Source: Liolophura sinensis
Taxonomy: Eukaryota; Mollusca; Polyplacophora; Chitonida; Chitonidae
Direction of reading: 5' to 3'
Assembly (NCBI RefSeq): GCF_032854445.1
Contig: NC_088300.1
Span: forward strand, 80,141,084-80,205,083
Length of the DNA: 64,000 bases
The notes beneath the pieces were generated by a model. That model was not told the DNA's origin, ran no database searches, and saw nothing but the letters and a program-made list of their open reading frames with translations. Made by a program: the position numbers and the translations under genes. Of the stretch, positions 38,301 to 51,425 are shown in pieces; the first letter of the stretch is position 1; every line of letters begins with the position of its first letter.

Positions 38301-41300
38301 TACTCATGACTGCTCTCAAGTTTGTCTGATATTGGCTCTGTTTCCATGATATATATTTTTTATACATATATTGGCTGTTTGTGAAGAGAACAAATGCATT
38401 GATGTGAATTCCCAGAGCTCATAAGAAACAATTTTCTTTGGGCATTTCTTCCATGGAGCCATATTCTTTGTTCTTCTCAGTGTTATCTGGAATTGGAGAG
38501 TGTTGCTGGTAAGTCAATCCTCAGTTTGGTATTTTCCGTTCTCAAGTGTGATATCAGTTTACTGTATTACCCATGATGTCCTGTCCCATGTAGACCAGGC
38601 CATGTGCTCCACCGTGGCGGTGTACATGCTGTGGTGCCCTGTGTAGACCATGCCACGAGCTCCACCGTGGCAGTGTACATGCTGTGCTGCCCTGTGTAGA
38701 CCAGGCCACGTGCTCCACCGCAGCGGTGTACATGCTATGCTGCCCTGTGCAGACCAGGCCATGAGCTCCACTGTGGTGCTGTAAATGCTGTTCTGGCCTG
38801 TGTAGACCAAGCCACGTGCTCCACCGTGGTGGTGTACATGCTGTGCTGTCCCATATAGACCAGGCCACGTGCTTTACTGTGGCATTGTACATGCTGTGCT
38901 GTGCCATGTAGACCAGGCCATGTGCTCCACCGTGGCAGTGTACATGCTGTGCTGCCTTGTGTAGACCAGGCCACGTGCTCCACCGTGGCAGTGTACATGC
39001 TGTGCTGCCTTGTGTAGACCAGGCCACGTGCTCCACTGTGGTGGTGTACATGCTGTACTGCCCTGTGTAGACCAGGCCACGTGCTCCACCGTGGCGGTGT
39101 ACATGCTGTACTGCCCTGTGTAGACCAGGCCACGTGCTCCACCGTGGCAGTGTACATGCTGTGCTGCCCTGTGTAGACCAGGCCATGTGCTCCACCGTTG
39201 CGGTGTACATGCTATGGTGTCCCATGTAGACTAGGCCACGTGCTCCACCATGGCGGTGTACATGCTGTGCTGCCCTGTCTAGACCAGGCCATGTGCTCCA
39301 CCATGACGGTGTACATGCTGTACTGCCCTGTGTAGACCAGGCCATGTGCTCCACTGTGGTGCTGTAAATGCTGTTCTGGCCTGTGTAGACCAAGCCACGT
39401 GCTCCACCGTGGTGGTGTACATGCTGTGCTGTCCCATATAGACCAGGCCACGTGCTTTACTGTGGCATTGTACATGCTGTACTGCCTTGTGTAGACCAGG
39501 CCATGTGCTCCACCGTGGCAGTGTACATGCTGTACTGCCCTGTGTAGACCAGGCCATGTGCTCCACCGTGGCGGTGTACATGCTGTACTGCCCTGTGTAG
39601 ACCAGGCCACGTGCTCCACCGTGGCAGTGTACATGCTGTGCTGCCTTGTGTAGACCAGGCCACGTGCTCCACCGCAGCGGTGTACATGCTATGCTGCCCT
39701 GTGCAGACCAGGCCATGAGCTCCACTGTGGTGCTGTAAATGCTGTTCTGGCCTGTGTAGACCAAGCCACGTGCTCCACCGTGACGGTGTACATGCTGTGC
39801 TGCCCTGTGTAGACCAGGCCACGAGCTCCACTATGGCGGTGTACATGCTATGCTGTCCCATGTAGACCAGGCCATGTGCTCCACCGTGGTGGTGTACATG
39901 CTGTGCTGTCCCATGTAGACCAGGCCATGTGCTCCACCGTTGCGGTGTACATGCTGTGGTGCCCTGTCTAGACCAGGCCATGTGCTCCACCGCGGCAGTG
40001 TACATGCTGTGCTGCCCTGTGTAGACCAGGCCACGTGCTCCACCACGGCAGTGTACATGCTGTACTGCCCTGTGTAGACCAGGCCATGTGCTCCACCGCA
40101 GCGGTGTCCATGCTGTGCTGCCCTGTGTAGACCAGGCCATGTGCTCCACCGCAGCGGTGTACATGCTGTGCTGCCCTGTGTAGACCAGGCCATGTGCTCC
40201 ACCGTTGCGGTGTCCATGCTGTGGTGCCCTGTGTAGACCAGGCCACGTGCTCCACCACGGCAGTGTACATGCTGTACTGCCCTGTGTAGACCAGGCCACG
40301 TGCTCCACCTTGGCCGTGTACATGCTGTGCTGCCCTGTGTAGACCTGGCCATGTGCTCCTCCGTTGCGAGGTACATGCTGTGCTGCCCTGTCTAGACCAG
40401 GCCACGAGCTCCACCGTGGCAGTGTACATGCTGTACTGCCCTGTGTAGACCAGGCCACGTGCTCCACCTTGGCCGTGTACATGCTGTGGTGCCCTGTGTA
40501 GACCTGGCCATGTGCTCCACCGTTGCGAGGTACATGCTGTGCTGCCCTGTCTAGACCAGGCCACGAGCTCCACCATGGCGGTGTACATGCTGTACTGCCC
40601 TGTGTAGACCAGGCCATGTGCTCCACCGTGGCGGTGTACATGCTGTACTGCCCTGTCTAGACCAGGCCACGTGCTCCACCGTTGTGAGGTACATGCTGTT
40701 GGGCATGCTGAACCATGGAGCTCTGATCACAATACTGAAATCACTCATGGACAGTTGATGGGATGGCTTTTATGACTTCAGACTCCCTGAGAAGCTTTGA
40801 CTGTTTCCTTGTGTATTCTGACAAATTGCTATCACTTACGCTGAGTATTCGCTTTGTGAAGCTGTTACCGCAGACAAATGGTTCTGGTTTTTGTGTGTGA
40901 TGATCAACATTGCCCATCATGCCAGATCACTATAGCTACATTCATCAGATAGTTGAAGCAAGCCTCTCTCACACATGATTAGGGATGCCGTGGGAGAGCA
41001 ATCACTCTACCCATTACCTATTTCTGACTTAGGAAAAACCAGCATCATTGACTTTACTGAATATGATATGTTTGCTTTTTTAAAAAATACTGTAACCTTA
41101 TGGTTGAGAAAAGAATCTTTCATGTAGCAGACATTTCGTCAATAAAACTTATGTGTTCTGGAAAATGCTGATATTCCTTTGCAGTTATGGCTTTGGGTGA
41201 TGGCTTCTCAGCTGGTCAATTCCACCATTATGTTTCTTTTAGCCGACCAGCTGTGGATATGCTTTAAGATCCTTTTGTGCTCCAGGCCTTTTTATTGTAA

Positions 41301-44300
41301 TCATACTGCCGAATCATTTGTTGGCTTGTGGACTGGATTAAAATACAAATGAAGAATGATGGAGCAACTATCAAAAGGACTGGTTAGTTCCTTGAACCTG
41401 GAAAATGGCCCACAAGTGTTGAGTTAAGCCTCTGAGCAGCATCTGAGTCTCAGAACAGTTTCTTAGTTTGCTCAGGATAGTCTGTGATATATAGTTAGTA
41501 ATACACTTGAGGCCATGTTACCATTTACATCAGGTTTGTAGCTACCTTTTGTAGGTTACAACACTGTACTGTAACACAACACCTGTCACCCTGGGCGTTG
41601 TTGGTCTCTGAAGCACATGTCAGTGTTGTTATACAACCCCATACTTGCATGTCTGCTAGGTGTTTGTTTTTTTTAGTCATGCACACATTTTTTTTAGTCA
41701 TGCGCACATTTGTTCCAGCCGATATCTAAATGCTAAATGATCTGTGATATACAAAATGCTTGCTTATGCTTGCGGTGTTCAACAGTATATCTTCACTTGA
41801 ATAAAAAAAATTCTTCACTTGAATAAAAGTTATGAGGTGTATTGGTTGAGGAGACCAGAGTGCCTGGAATAAACCACAGCCCTGTGCCAGGTACCTGACA
41901 CACCTCCTGACTTACTGGCTGCAAGAAGACCCTAAATGCTTTAAGGCACTCAACCAGTGAGGCTCCCCAGTTAATTTTGGATCAGGCTGTATATCTAGTT
42001 GGTTTGGCAATAATGCCAAAAAATAATGAATAAAATGAAAATGCAAACAAGTTGTAGAGCTTGTGTTTTCACCATTTTGGCATTTATGATACTGGTGTGC
42101 CAGTTATATAGCAAGTGCAAACCGTTCATCAGGCAGCAAGCTTGATAGCATGTTAATATTGCTTTGTTTACCTTCTCAGCAGGTTATGCTGTTCTGTTGT
42201 ACCCCCACACTGGTTATGCTGTACTGTTGTATCTCTACACTGGTTATGCTGTACTGTTGTATCTCTACACTGGTTATGCTGTGCTGTTGTATCTCCACAC
42301 TGGTTATGCTGTACTGTTGTATCTCCACACTGGTTATGCTGTACTGTTGTATCTCCACACAAGTTATGCTGTACTGTTGTATCTCCACATGGGTTATGCT
42401 ATACTGCTGTATCTCTACACTGGTTATGTTGTATCTCTACACTGGTTATGCTGTACTGTTGTACCCCCACATTGGTTATGCTGTACTGTTGTATTGGTTA
42501 TTGGTGTAAAGTGACAAATGTTTGTGTCAGGTGTAAATTGACAAATGTCTTTGTCAGGTGTAATGTCACAAATGTCTGTGTCAGGTGTCAAGTGACAAAT
42601 GTCTGTGTCAGGTGTAAAGTGACAAATGTCTTTATCAGGTGTAAAGTGATAGATGTTTGTGTCAGGTGTAAAATGACATATGTCTGTGTCATGTGTAAAG
42701 TATGTAATCCTGTGTGAATTTCAAGTCCAATTCATGATAGCTTCCTCTCCGGCCATACATGGGAAGGTCTGTCAGGAACCTGCAGATGGTTGTTGGTTTC
42801 CTATTTTTGTGTACGGCATAGATCGCCAATCAAATAAATGAATAAATTAACCCTGTCTACTAGGGAAGGATTGAGTAGGTACTTCTGCCTTGAACTTTAA
42901 GTAATAGACAGATTGTGATCAGTTGGTATCACCATGATGCATCGAATATTTGAGCTTCTCACAAATGTTCATCCTATTTATGTAGTAAAGGAAAATTAAA
43001 AGCCATCCGAAATGTACTTGCACAATGTACAGTGTACATGTAGGCCGGGATAGTAGTTTTTCTAGCAATTATTATTATCCATAACTACCTGCCTTATTAG
43101 TCTTAAACTCTGAACTGTCCATGCTTCCAAGAGCACCAATTTACACATGTACTGTACTTTTACTTTTAAGTCGATAATTGTAAAGTTGTTTGTAAAACAC
43201 TTTATGACTTTAGAAAATATTTAGAAAAGTACTAATAAAATAAATAAAAATGGTCAGTTTGCCATGGACTGCTGCATTGATATTTACTTCCTAGTTGTAA
43301 CGATGTAATAACTAAGTCTGTGTTTTCTCTACCGTCTCTATGCATGTTCTTGAAAAAACACAGTACACATAATTCTTTCATTTGTATGAAACTTGTGTGA
43401 GATTGTTTATGATATCGCTTGTAATTTTTTAATGAAAATCAAGATTTCTTTTTTTTTGTGATCAGTAGTTTTGTCTTGAGTACCTCTGTTTGTTTTCTCT
43501 GTTGCAGCAAATGGAAAAAAGCAAGCTAATAGCGGAAAACTTACACAAGCTGGATCTGTGGAAGCAGAAAAGTGAATCACTGCTGTATGCAATGATACCA
43601 AAGTCCATTGCCGTGCGGTTAAAAAATGGAGTTGACCCTGTGGACACCTGTGAGGTAAGAACCTGAAAACAGGGTTGATGCAGTGGACACCTATAAAATA
43701 AGAAGCTGAGAACAGGTTGGACCCTATGGACACCTGTGAGGTAAGAAGCTGAGAACAGGATGGACCCTGTGGACACCTGTGAGTAAGAACCTGAGAACAG
43801 GATGGACCCTGTGGACACCTGTGAGTAAGAACCAGAGAACAGGATGGACCCTGTGGACACCTGTGAGGTAAGAACCTGAGAACAGGATGGACCCTGTGGA
43901 CACCTGTGAGTAAGAACCTGAGAACAGGATGGACCCTATGGACACCTGTGAGGTAAGAACCTGAGAACAGGATGGACCCTGTGGACACCTGAGAACAGGA
44001 TTGACCCTGTGGACACCTGGGAGGTAAGAACCTGAGAACAGGATGGACCCTGTGGACACCTGGGAGGTAAAAACCTGAGAATGGGATGGACCCTGTGGAC
44101 ACTTGTGAGTAAGAACCTGAGAGCAGAATGGACCCTGTGGACACCTGGGAGGTAAGACCCTGAGAACAGGATGGACCCTGTGGACACCTGTGAGGTAAAA
44201 ACCTGAGAATAGGATGGACCCTGTGGATACTTTTTAGATAAGAACCTGAGAACAGGATGGACCCTTTGAAGTAAGAACATGAGACCCAGGTGGACCTTGT

Positions 44301-47300
44301 GGACACCTGAGAGGTAAGAACCTGAGACCCGAGTGGACGCAGTGGACACTTGTGAGGTAAGAACATGAGACCTGGGTAGACCCTGTGGATGCCTGTGAAG
44401 TAAGAACATGAGACCCGGGTGGACTTAATTTTACATGTACATATGTTATTTGAGAAGAGTTTTATAGTTGTATATATTATATAGGGTCAACTGGGTTAAT
44501 ACTCTGTATATATAGAGACACTACATCATATGTAACATATTCTTGTTGTGGAGTGGGAGCTACATTTGTACATAAGTGTGATGTAAACCTCTAGACAGCT
44601 TGTTAAATATCTAGGACAGAATTCAAACCTCAAGTCAGTGAGGGTTAACTCTCTGATAAATATGTCAAGTTATTAATACTGAAGGTAGCACTTTGCCTGG
44701 TGAGTATGTAAGCAAAAGAAACCGTGTAGTTATCCAACAGGGAAAGCTGAAACGGAAGTGGTCTGTGTTTGTCTTGGCTATACATCAAAATTAGCATGGA
44801 TGTTTTGGCGCCCCTTGAGCAACCACGTTCTTTAATCATTATTCACCAGTCATCAGTTGTACAAATTCTTGCAGATCTGCAGCTCTCCATTTCTTCTTTT
44901 TCTATGACTGTTGTCAACCTGATTAATCCTCAAGATCTCTAGGAGATGATTGCAAATGTTTTTCCCCATATAAATGCTTCAAGTAAGATATGCTCTAATA
45001 CTTAATTAAATTAGGGTCCTCATTTATCTTGTGCATTAGGCAGCACTCTTCTGTTTATAGATGGAATTGGCATTGGGGTAGAAGTGCAGGCTCACGTATC
45101 TGTGTCATAAAGAAGACAACTCTAGTTTAAGTTTCTGTTGATAATCAAGTTAATGTAAAGAGCCATATTACTTGTCAAAATTTAGAATTCACAGAAAAAA
45201 AATTCATAGTGAATAACGCTTTCACAAACTGAAGTGTCTCTAATGCATTGATTCAAAGCTGCATAAATGTGAAGGGTAGTCTGTATTTGGGTATGAACAT
45301 TTATTTTATTATTGTTGCTGTATGTATTGGATGTATTTTCTTGTTATTTGGTAGACATTTGACCAAGTGACCATCCTGTTCAGCTACATCATTGGGTTCA
45401 TGGACATCTGTGTGAATGTCAGTGCTTTAAAGGTCGTCGAGTGCATCAATAAGGTCTTTACCCTCTTTGATCTTATTGTGGATAAATACAATGCCTTTAA
45501 GGTAAGTACAATGTAGGTAGCCAGCCATGGTCTAGTGGTTAAATGTGCTGACTTTCCAATTGCTAGAGCTCAGGAGGTATATGCAGGTGTAAGCCATACC
45601 CTGTACAGGGGATTTGTCGGTTTCCCTGCTGTCACAGCTTTTGAGGCTTTTTTCTAATGCATGTTGAAGACCCAAAATATAGTACATTGGTGTACATCAC
45701 ATATGGGGAAATTGGTCATTAAGGGCTCAGGAGTTACAGGTTCAAACCCGGTCCCTTTGGTGCTTTCATTGAGCATACAAGTTTCCCCACTCTCGCTGTC
45801 TTTGGGGCCTTCAGGGGCACTTTGGTTTCCCTGTTCTCGCTGCCTTTGGGGCCTTTAGGGGCACTGCAGTTTCCCTGCTCTCGTTGCCTTTGGGGCCTTC
45901 ATTGGGCACAACAGCTTCCCCACACTTGCTGCCTTTGGGGCATTCAGGGGCACTGTGGTTTCCTTACTCTCACTGCCTGTAGGGCCTTCATAGGGCACAC
46001 CTGTTTCCCCACTCTTGCTGCCTTTGGGGCCTTCAGGGGCACTCCAGTTTCCCTGCTCTCACTCTCTGTAGGGCCTTCATTGAGCACACCAGTTTTCCCA
46101 CTCTTGCTGCTTTGGGGCCTTCAGGGGCACTCCAGTTTCCCTGCTCTCACTGCCTTTGGGGCCGTTGTGGGCACTCCAGTTTCCCCGCTCTCATTGCTTG
46201 TAGGGCCTTCAGAGGCACTGCAGTTCCCCCGCTCCCATGGCCTTTAGCATGTTTAGTGTTAGGGATGTCATAGATGGCCAAAGCAAGGCCAGCTGGCCTA
46301 TATAATCTGGGAATTGGAGTCCTTTTGGAGATGGAGGAAATACACTGCAGTATTAATTCGAACCAACAGTGGATGATGATGCAGTTCGAATTGATGACAC
46401 TGACATCTCTGACCACAGTCGTAATGGTAATATGGACTGATATAAGTTATTTGCCTCTGCTAGCTTCAAAGGTAAACATCATTCATTTACCTGAGAGTTT
46501 CTAAATTCATGCGTATATGTAATGATAACTGTTATTGCTAGTATTTCAAATAGCCTCTGCCTATATAGTTGTGTACTTCATGAATACTGCGTGGATGTCA
46601 GTGTCCGTGTACATAGATTTTATGGTATGTTATAACCTTGGTGTGTAGGTGCCAGATTGGAAAGTGTGTAGACATGCCAGCTTGGAAAGTGTGTAGACAT
46701 GCCAGCTTGGAAAGTGTGTAGACATGCCAGCTTGGAAAGTGTGTAGACGTGCCAGCTTGGAAAGTGTGTAGACGTGCCAGCTTGGAAAGTGTGTAGACAT
46801 TCCAGCAATGTTTTGTGTGTGTTGCAGTCTGTGAGGTTGATAGGATTGGAAGGAGAATTAAACCTGTATATCTACACCTTCCTCAGTGTCAGATCATCTG
46901 GAAACATAAAAAACTAACTCTTAGTCCTTCGATAACCTGTTTTTACAATCATATGTAGAACAGCAATCCATTTTGGATGAAATTCAATAAGCGTGTTGTC
47001 ACTCTTGTAACTTTTTAACACTGAGCTACATGTATATGGCCAAGCCCTCACATTTTGTCAAGGTTGGTCCTGTATGACGTTGGTAGACGAAGAATCTTGG
47101 CAGAAAATATGCATAAAATCAGCCTCATTGTTTTGTGATTTTATTACTCATTATTACGATTAATGTACCATTTCTGAGTATTTTTTAAATCTCAAATTAA
47201 CAATACACAAGGGGGTCTCTAATTATGGATAGATACTAAATCTGGATATTAATCCTTAAATGTTACATACGTGCTGATGTCTGGGTATGTTGTTTGCAAA

Positions 47301-50300
47301 TTGTAAATGACTTCAAGCGAAACAAAGCTGATGACATGTACGTATAAAAATCGACAACAACTTGTGGAGACATTGTAGGTAAGAGTAGACAAGAGTAGAA
47401 GTTTCTCGTCAAAAACTCATTAAAAAAAGCAGTTTTAGTATAAATTCAGACCAGATTCTTCTTGTGACAAGTACTGTTTTGAGGACTAATCAGTAGTCTG
47501 CTTGTCTTTTTCACTGTTTGACATTCAGGTAGAGACTCTGGGTGACGCTGTATACATGGTGGCAGGAGGCGTACCTGATAGGACACCTGACCATGCGCTG
47601 AACGTGGCCGGCTTAGCCCTGGAGCTGCTGAGTAAAGCCACACAGATGACCAACCCACACACCAAACAGAAACTCAACATCAGAATAGGTGAGTTGGGGG
47701 GTAGGGAAGGTGGCCAACCCACATACCAAACAGAAACACAAACATCAGAATAGGTGAGTTGGGGGGGGGGGGGGGGATTAGGGAAGATGACCAACCCACA
47801 CACCAAACAGAAACTCAACATCACAATAGGTGAGTTGGGGGAGGGGGATAGGGAAGGTGACCAACCCACATACCAAACAGAAACACAAACATCAGAATAG
47901 GTGAGTTGGGGGTTAGGGAAGGTGACCAACCCACATACCAAACAGAAACTCAATATCACAATAGGTGAGTTGGGGGGAGGGGGCGATAGGGAAGGTGACC
48001 AGCCCACACACCAAACAGGAACTCAACATCACAATAGGTGAGTTGGGGGGAGGGTGGAGGGGTAGGGAAGGTGGCCAACCCACATACCAAACAGAAACTC
48101 AACATCAGAATAGGTGAGTTGGGGGGTAGGGAAGGTGACCAACCCACATACCAAACAGAAACTCAACATCAGAATAGGTGAGTTGGGGGGAGGGTGGAGG
48201 GGTAGGGAAGGTGGCCAACCCACATACCAAACAGAAACTCAACATCAGAATAGGTGAGTTGGGGGGTAGGGAAGGTGACCAACCCACATACCAAACAGAA
48301 ACTCAATATCAGAATAGGTGAGTTGGGGTAGGGGGGTAGGGAAGGTGACCAACCCACATACCAAACAGAAACACAAACATCAGAATAGGTGAGTTGGGGG
48401 GTAGAGAAGGTGACCAACCCACATACCAAACAGAAATTCAACATCAGAATAGGTGAGTTGGGGGGTAGGGAAGGTGGCCAACCCACACACCAAACAGAAA
48501 CTCAACATCACAATAGGTGAGTTGGGGAGTAGGGAAGGTGACCAACCCACACACCAAACAGAAACTCAACATCAGAATAGGTGAGTTGGGGGTAGGGAAG
48601 GTGGCCAACCCACACACCAAACAGAAACTCAATATCACAATAGGTGAGTTGGGGGGAGGGGGGCGATAGGGAAGGTGACCAACCCACATACCAAACAGAA
48701 ACACAAACATCAGAATAGGTGAGTTGGGGGTTAGGGAAGGTGACCAACCCACATACCAAACAGAAACTCAATATCACAATAGGTGAGTTGGGGGGAGTGG
48801 GGGGCGATAGGGAAGGTGACCAGCCCACATACCAAACAGAAACTCAACATCAGAATAGGTGAGTTGGGGGGTAGGGAAGGTGACCAACCCACACACCAAA
48901 CGGAAACTCAATATCAGAATAGGTGAGTTGGGGGGAGGGGGGGGCGATAGGGAAGGTGACCAACCCACACACCAAACAGAAACTCAACATCAGAATAGGT
49001 GACTTGGGGGGTAGGGAAGGTGACCAACCCACACACCAAACGGAAACTCAATATCAGAATAGGTGAGTTGGGGGGTAGAGAAGGTGGCCAACCCACACAC
49101 CAAACAGAAACTCAACATCAGAATAGGTGAGTTGGGGGTTAGGGAAGGTGACCAACCCACATACCAAACGGAAACTCAATATCAGAATAGGTGAGTTGGG
49201 GGGAGCGGGGCGATAGGGAAGGTGACCAGCCCACACACCAAACAGAAACTCAACATCATAATAGGTGTTGGGGGGTAGGGAAGGTGACCAACCCCCACAC
49301 CAAACAGAAACTCAACATCAGAATAGGTGAGTCGGGGGGTAGGGAAGGTGACCAACCCACACACCAAACAGAAACTCAACATCACAATAGGTGAGTTGGG
49401 GGGTAGGGAAGGTGACCAACCCACACACCAAACAGAAACTAAACATCACAATAGGTGAGTTGGGGGGTAGGGGAGGTGACCAACCCACACACCAAACCCA
49501 CAATGCTTTTTTTTTGTGTGTGTGTTTTTTTGGGTAAAAGTCTTTTTAAAATGTGGATAAAAACTGCTACCAAATTGGGATGAAACAAATGTATGAAACA
49601 GCTCTGTATCATATCTAATATTGTCTCATGGATGAGTTGGCTTCAGAGTTCATATTGGACATTTCTCATATTTCACTACTCACATATATATCATGCACAA
49701 AATAAAAATTGAAAGATATGTGTAGGTTCAAATTGAAAAATAAAAGTATAGATATATAAAGTTGAAATTTGCTGAAAAGTATGTATGTATTTGTGATGAA
49801 AATAGAGTTGGGTATGAGAGATTTCCAGTCATCACCCTGCGAATGAGCGAATGAGAGTTATCCCCCCTTGACCAAATCTGTTTACCCAGGTTGTAATGCA
49901 TAATTGTAACCAATACTAGTATTCCCTGTAAAACAGACTTATTGTAGACATTTTGTATTTTCATGTTAACCTCAGTGTATTTTCATCACATATTGATGTT
50001 GTTAGATGTATAATGTGAGATTATGCTGTTTTTCAGGTATGCACACAGGTGGTGTAGTGGGAGGGGTGGTGGGCAAGAGGATGCCTCAGTACTGCCTGTT
50101 TGGTGATGCTGTCAATACAGCTTCTCGTATGCAAACCAACAGTGAGGTGAGTTGACAGCTAAGGAAATGTGAGAGCTGCGATATCTGGGTGACAGGGAGC
50201 TGTTCACATCACTCAGTCTCATCACTCGCTGACCATATTACCTGTTACAAGGCTATCTAGAGCTTTTGTCATGATTTATCATCTGCCACCATGTTTTGTG

Positions 50301-51379
50301 TGGAGAATTTCTCCCCTTCCTCAGACTTAAGGACTTCTGTTATAATATTTCATTTCTATACTGTAGTTGTGAAGTGAATGATGAAAATTGGTATGTTGGC
50401 TAAAATAATGCAGAACTGGACATTTTTATGGAAAAATACGCATTTCTGGTATGTTTTTTTTATTTCATATATGTGACAGTATAAACCGGTGGAACTGTTT
50501 CATACATGTCATGTCAAAGTTGAAGGTCAAGGTTACTGAAATGTCTCTCATGGGCTGAAATCTGTTTACCAAGTTTCTAAGTAAATGATTATTTCAAATT
50601 TCGTGAATCTTACTGTATATGATCTCTACACTAAGGTTGCGAACGAAATAACTGTTAACAACCATAGGTCTGAAGGCCTGTTCACAATTTTCTGTACAGT
50701 AGATTTCTGCTTCATTTCAGAGTGGCAGAATACATATCAGTGAGCCGTGCCACAGGTGTTTGAAGGGATCAGACTTTGTCACCGTTTTCAGGGGCCATAT
50801 AAATATTAAGGTGAGAATTTACCCAATATTCATACTAAATTGGGGGAATTACAGCAGTGGTTCATGACTAATCAGATCATGTTTACATTCAAATTCAAGA
50901 TTTGTTGCTTTCTGGGATTGAAATTTGTAATGGCAACATACATGTGTCATTGACATTTGTATCCTCAGCAAGTCTGAATCTTGTATCTGGCGCTGAGCTG
51001 AACTTTCCATTACTGGAAACAAGGTCGTACATGTATGAAGCTGTTAAGTAGCGAACATTAAAAAAGACACATTGTCACTAGTTGCCCTGCAGATAGACAC
51101 TCTGGGGTACTGATTAATCTATTGTTCGCTACTTAACAGCTTTATACTGGTATGACCTTATTCCCAGCAACTGTTTATCCATATATTACGCCATGTAACT
51201 AAACCACTGCCTGTTTCGACGTGTACGTAACATGTTCCTTAGTTACTTGTAACACATATCCTATATAAAGACCTTTGTAGACATCCATATTCATATTCCT
51301 TGAAAATAAAATGATGTTTGAAACTGCAGTTGGAATATAACAGAATGTAGAAAATTAAGAAGGCGTTTTATTATTTTTT

Positions 51380-51425
<46 letters not shown>

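Noticed and set aside
38577-40695. CRISPR-like regular array
   Set aside because: Units are contiguous with no unique spacers and the DNA is clearly eukaryotic.
38554-40748. Minus-strand frames up to 394 codons rich in Trp/His
   Set aside because: The 53-bp array; several overlapping frames open at once.
47525-49503. Series of minus-strand 60-160-codon frames with [11 protein letters not shown] repeats
   Set aside because: Antisense of the exon-edge minisatellite.
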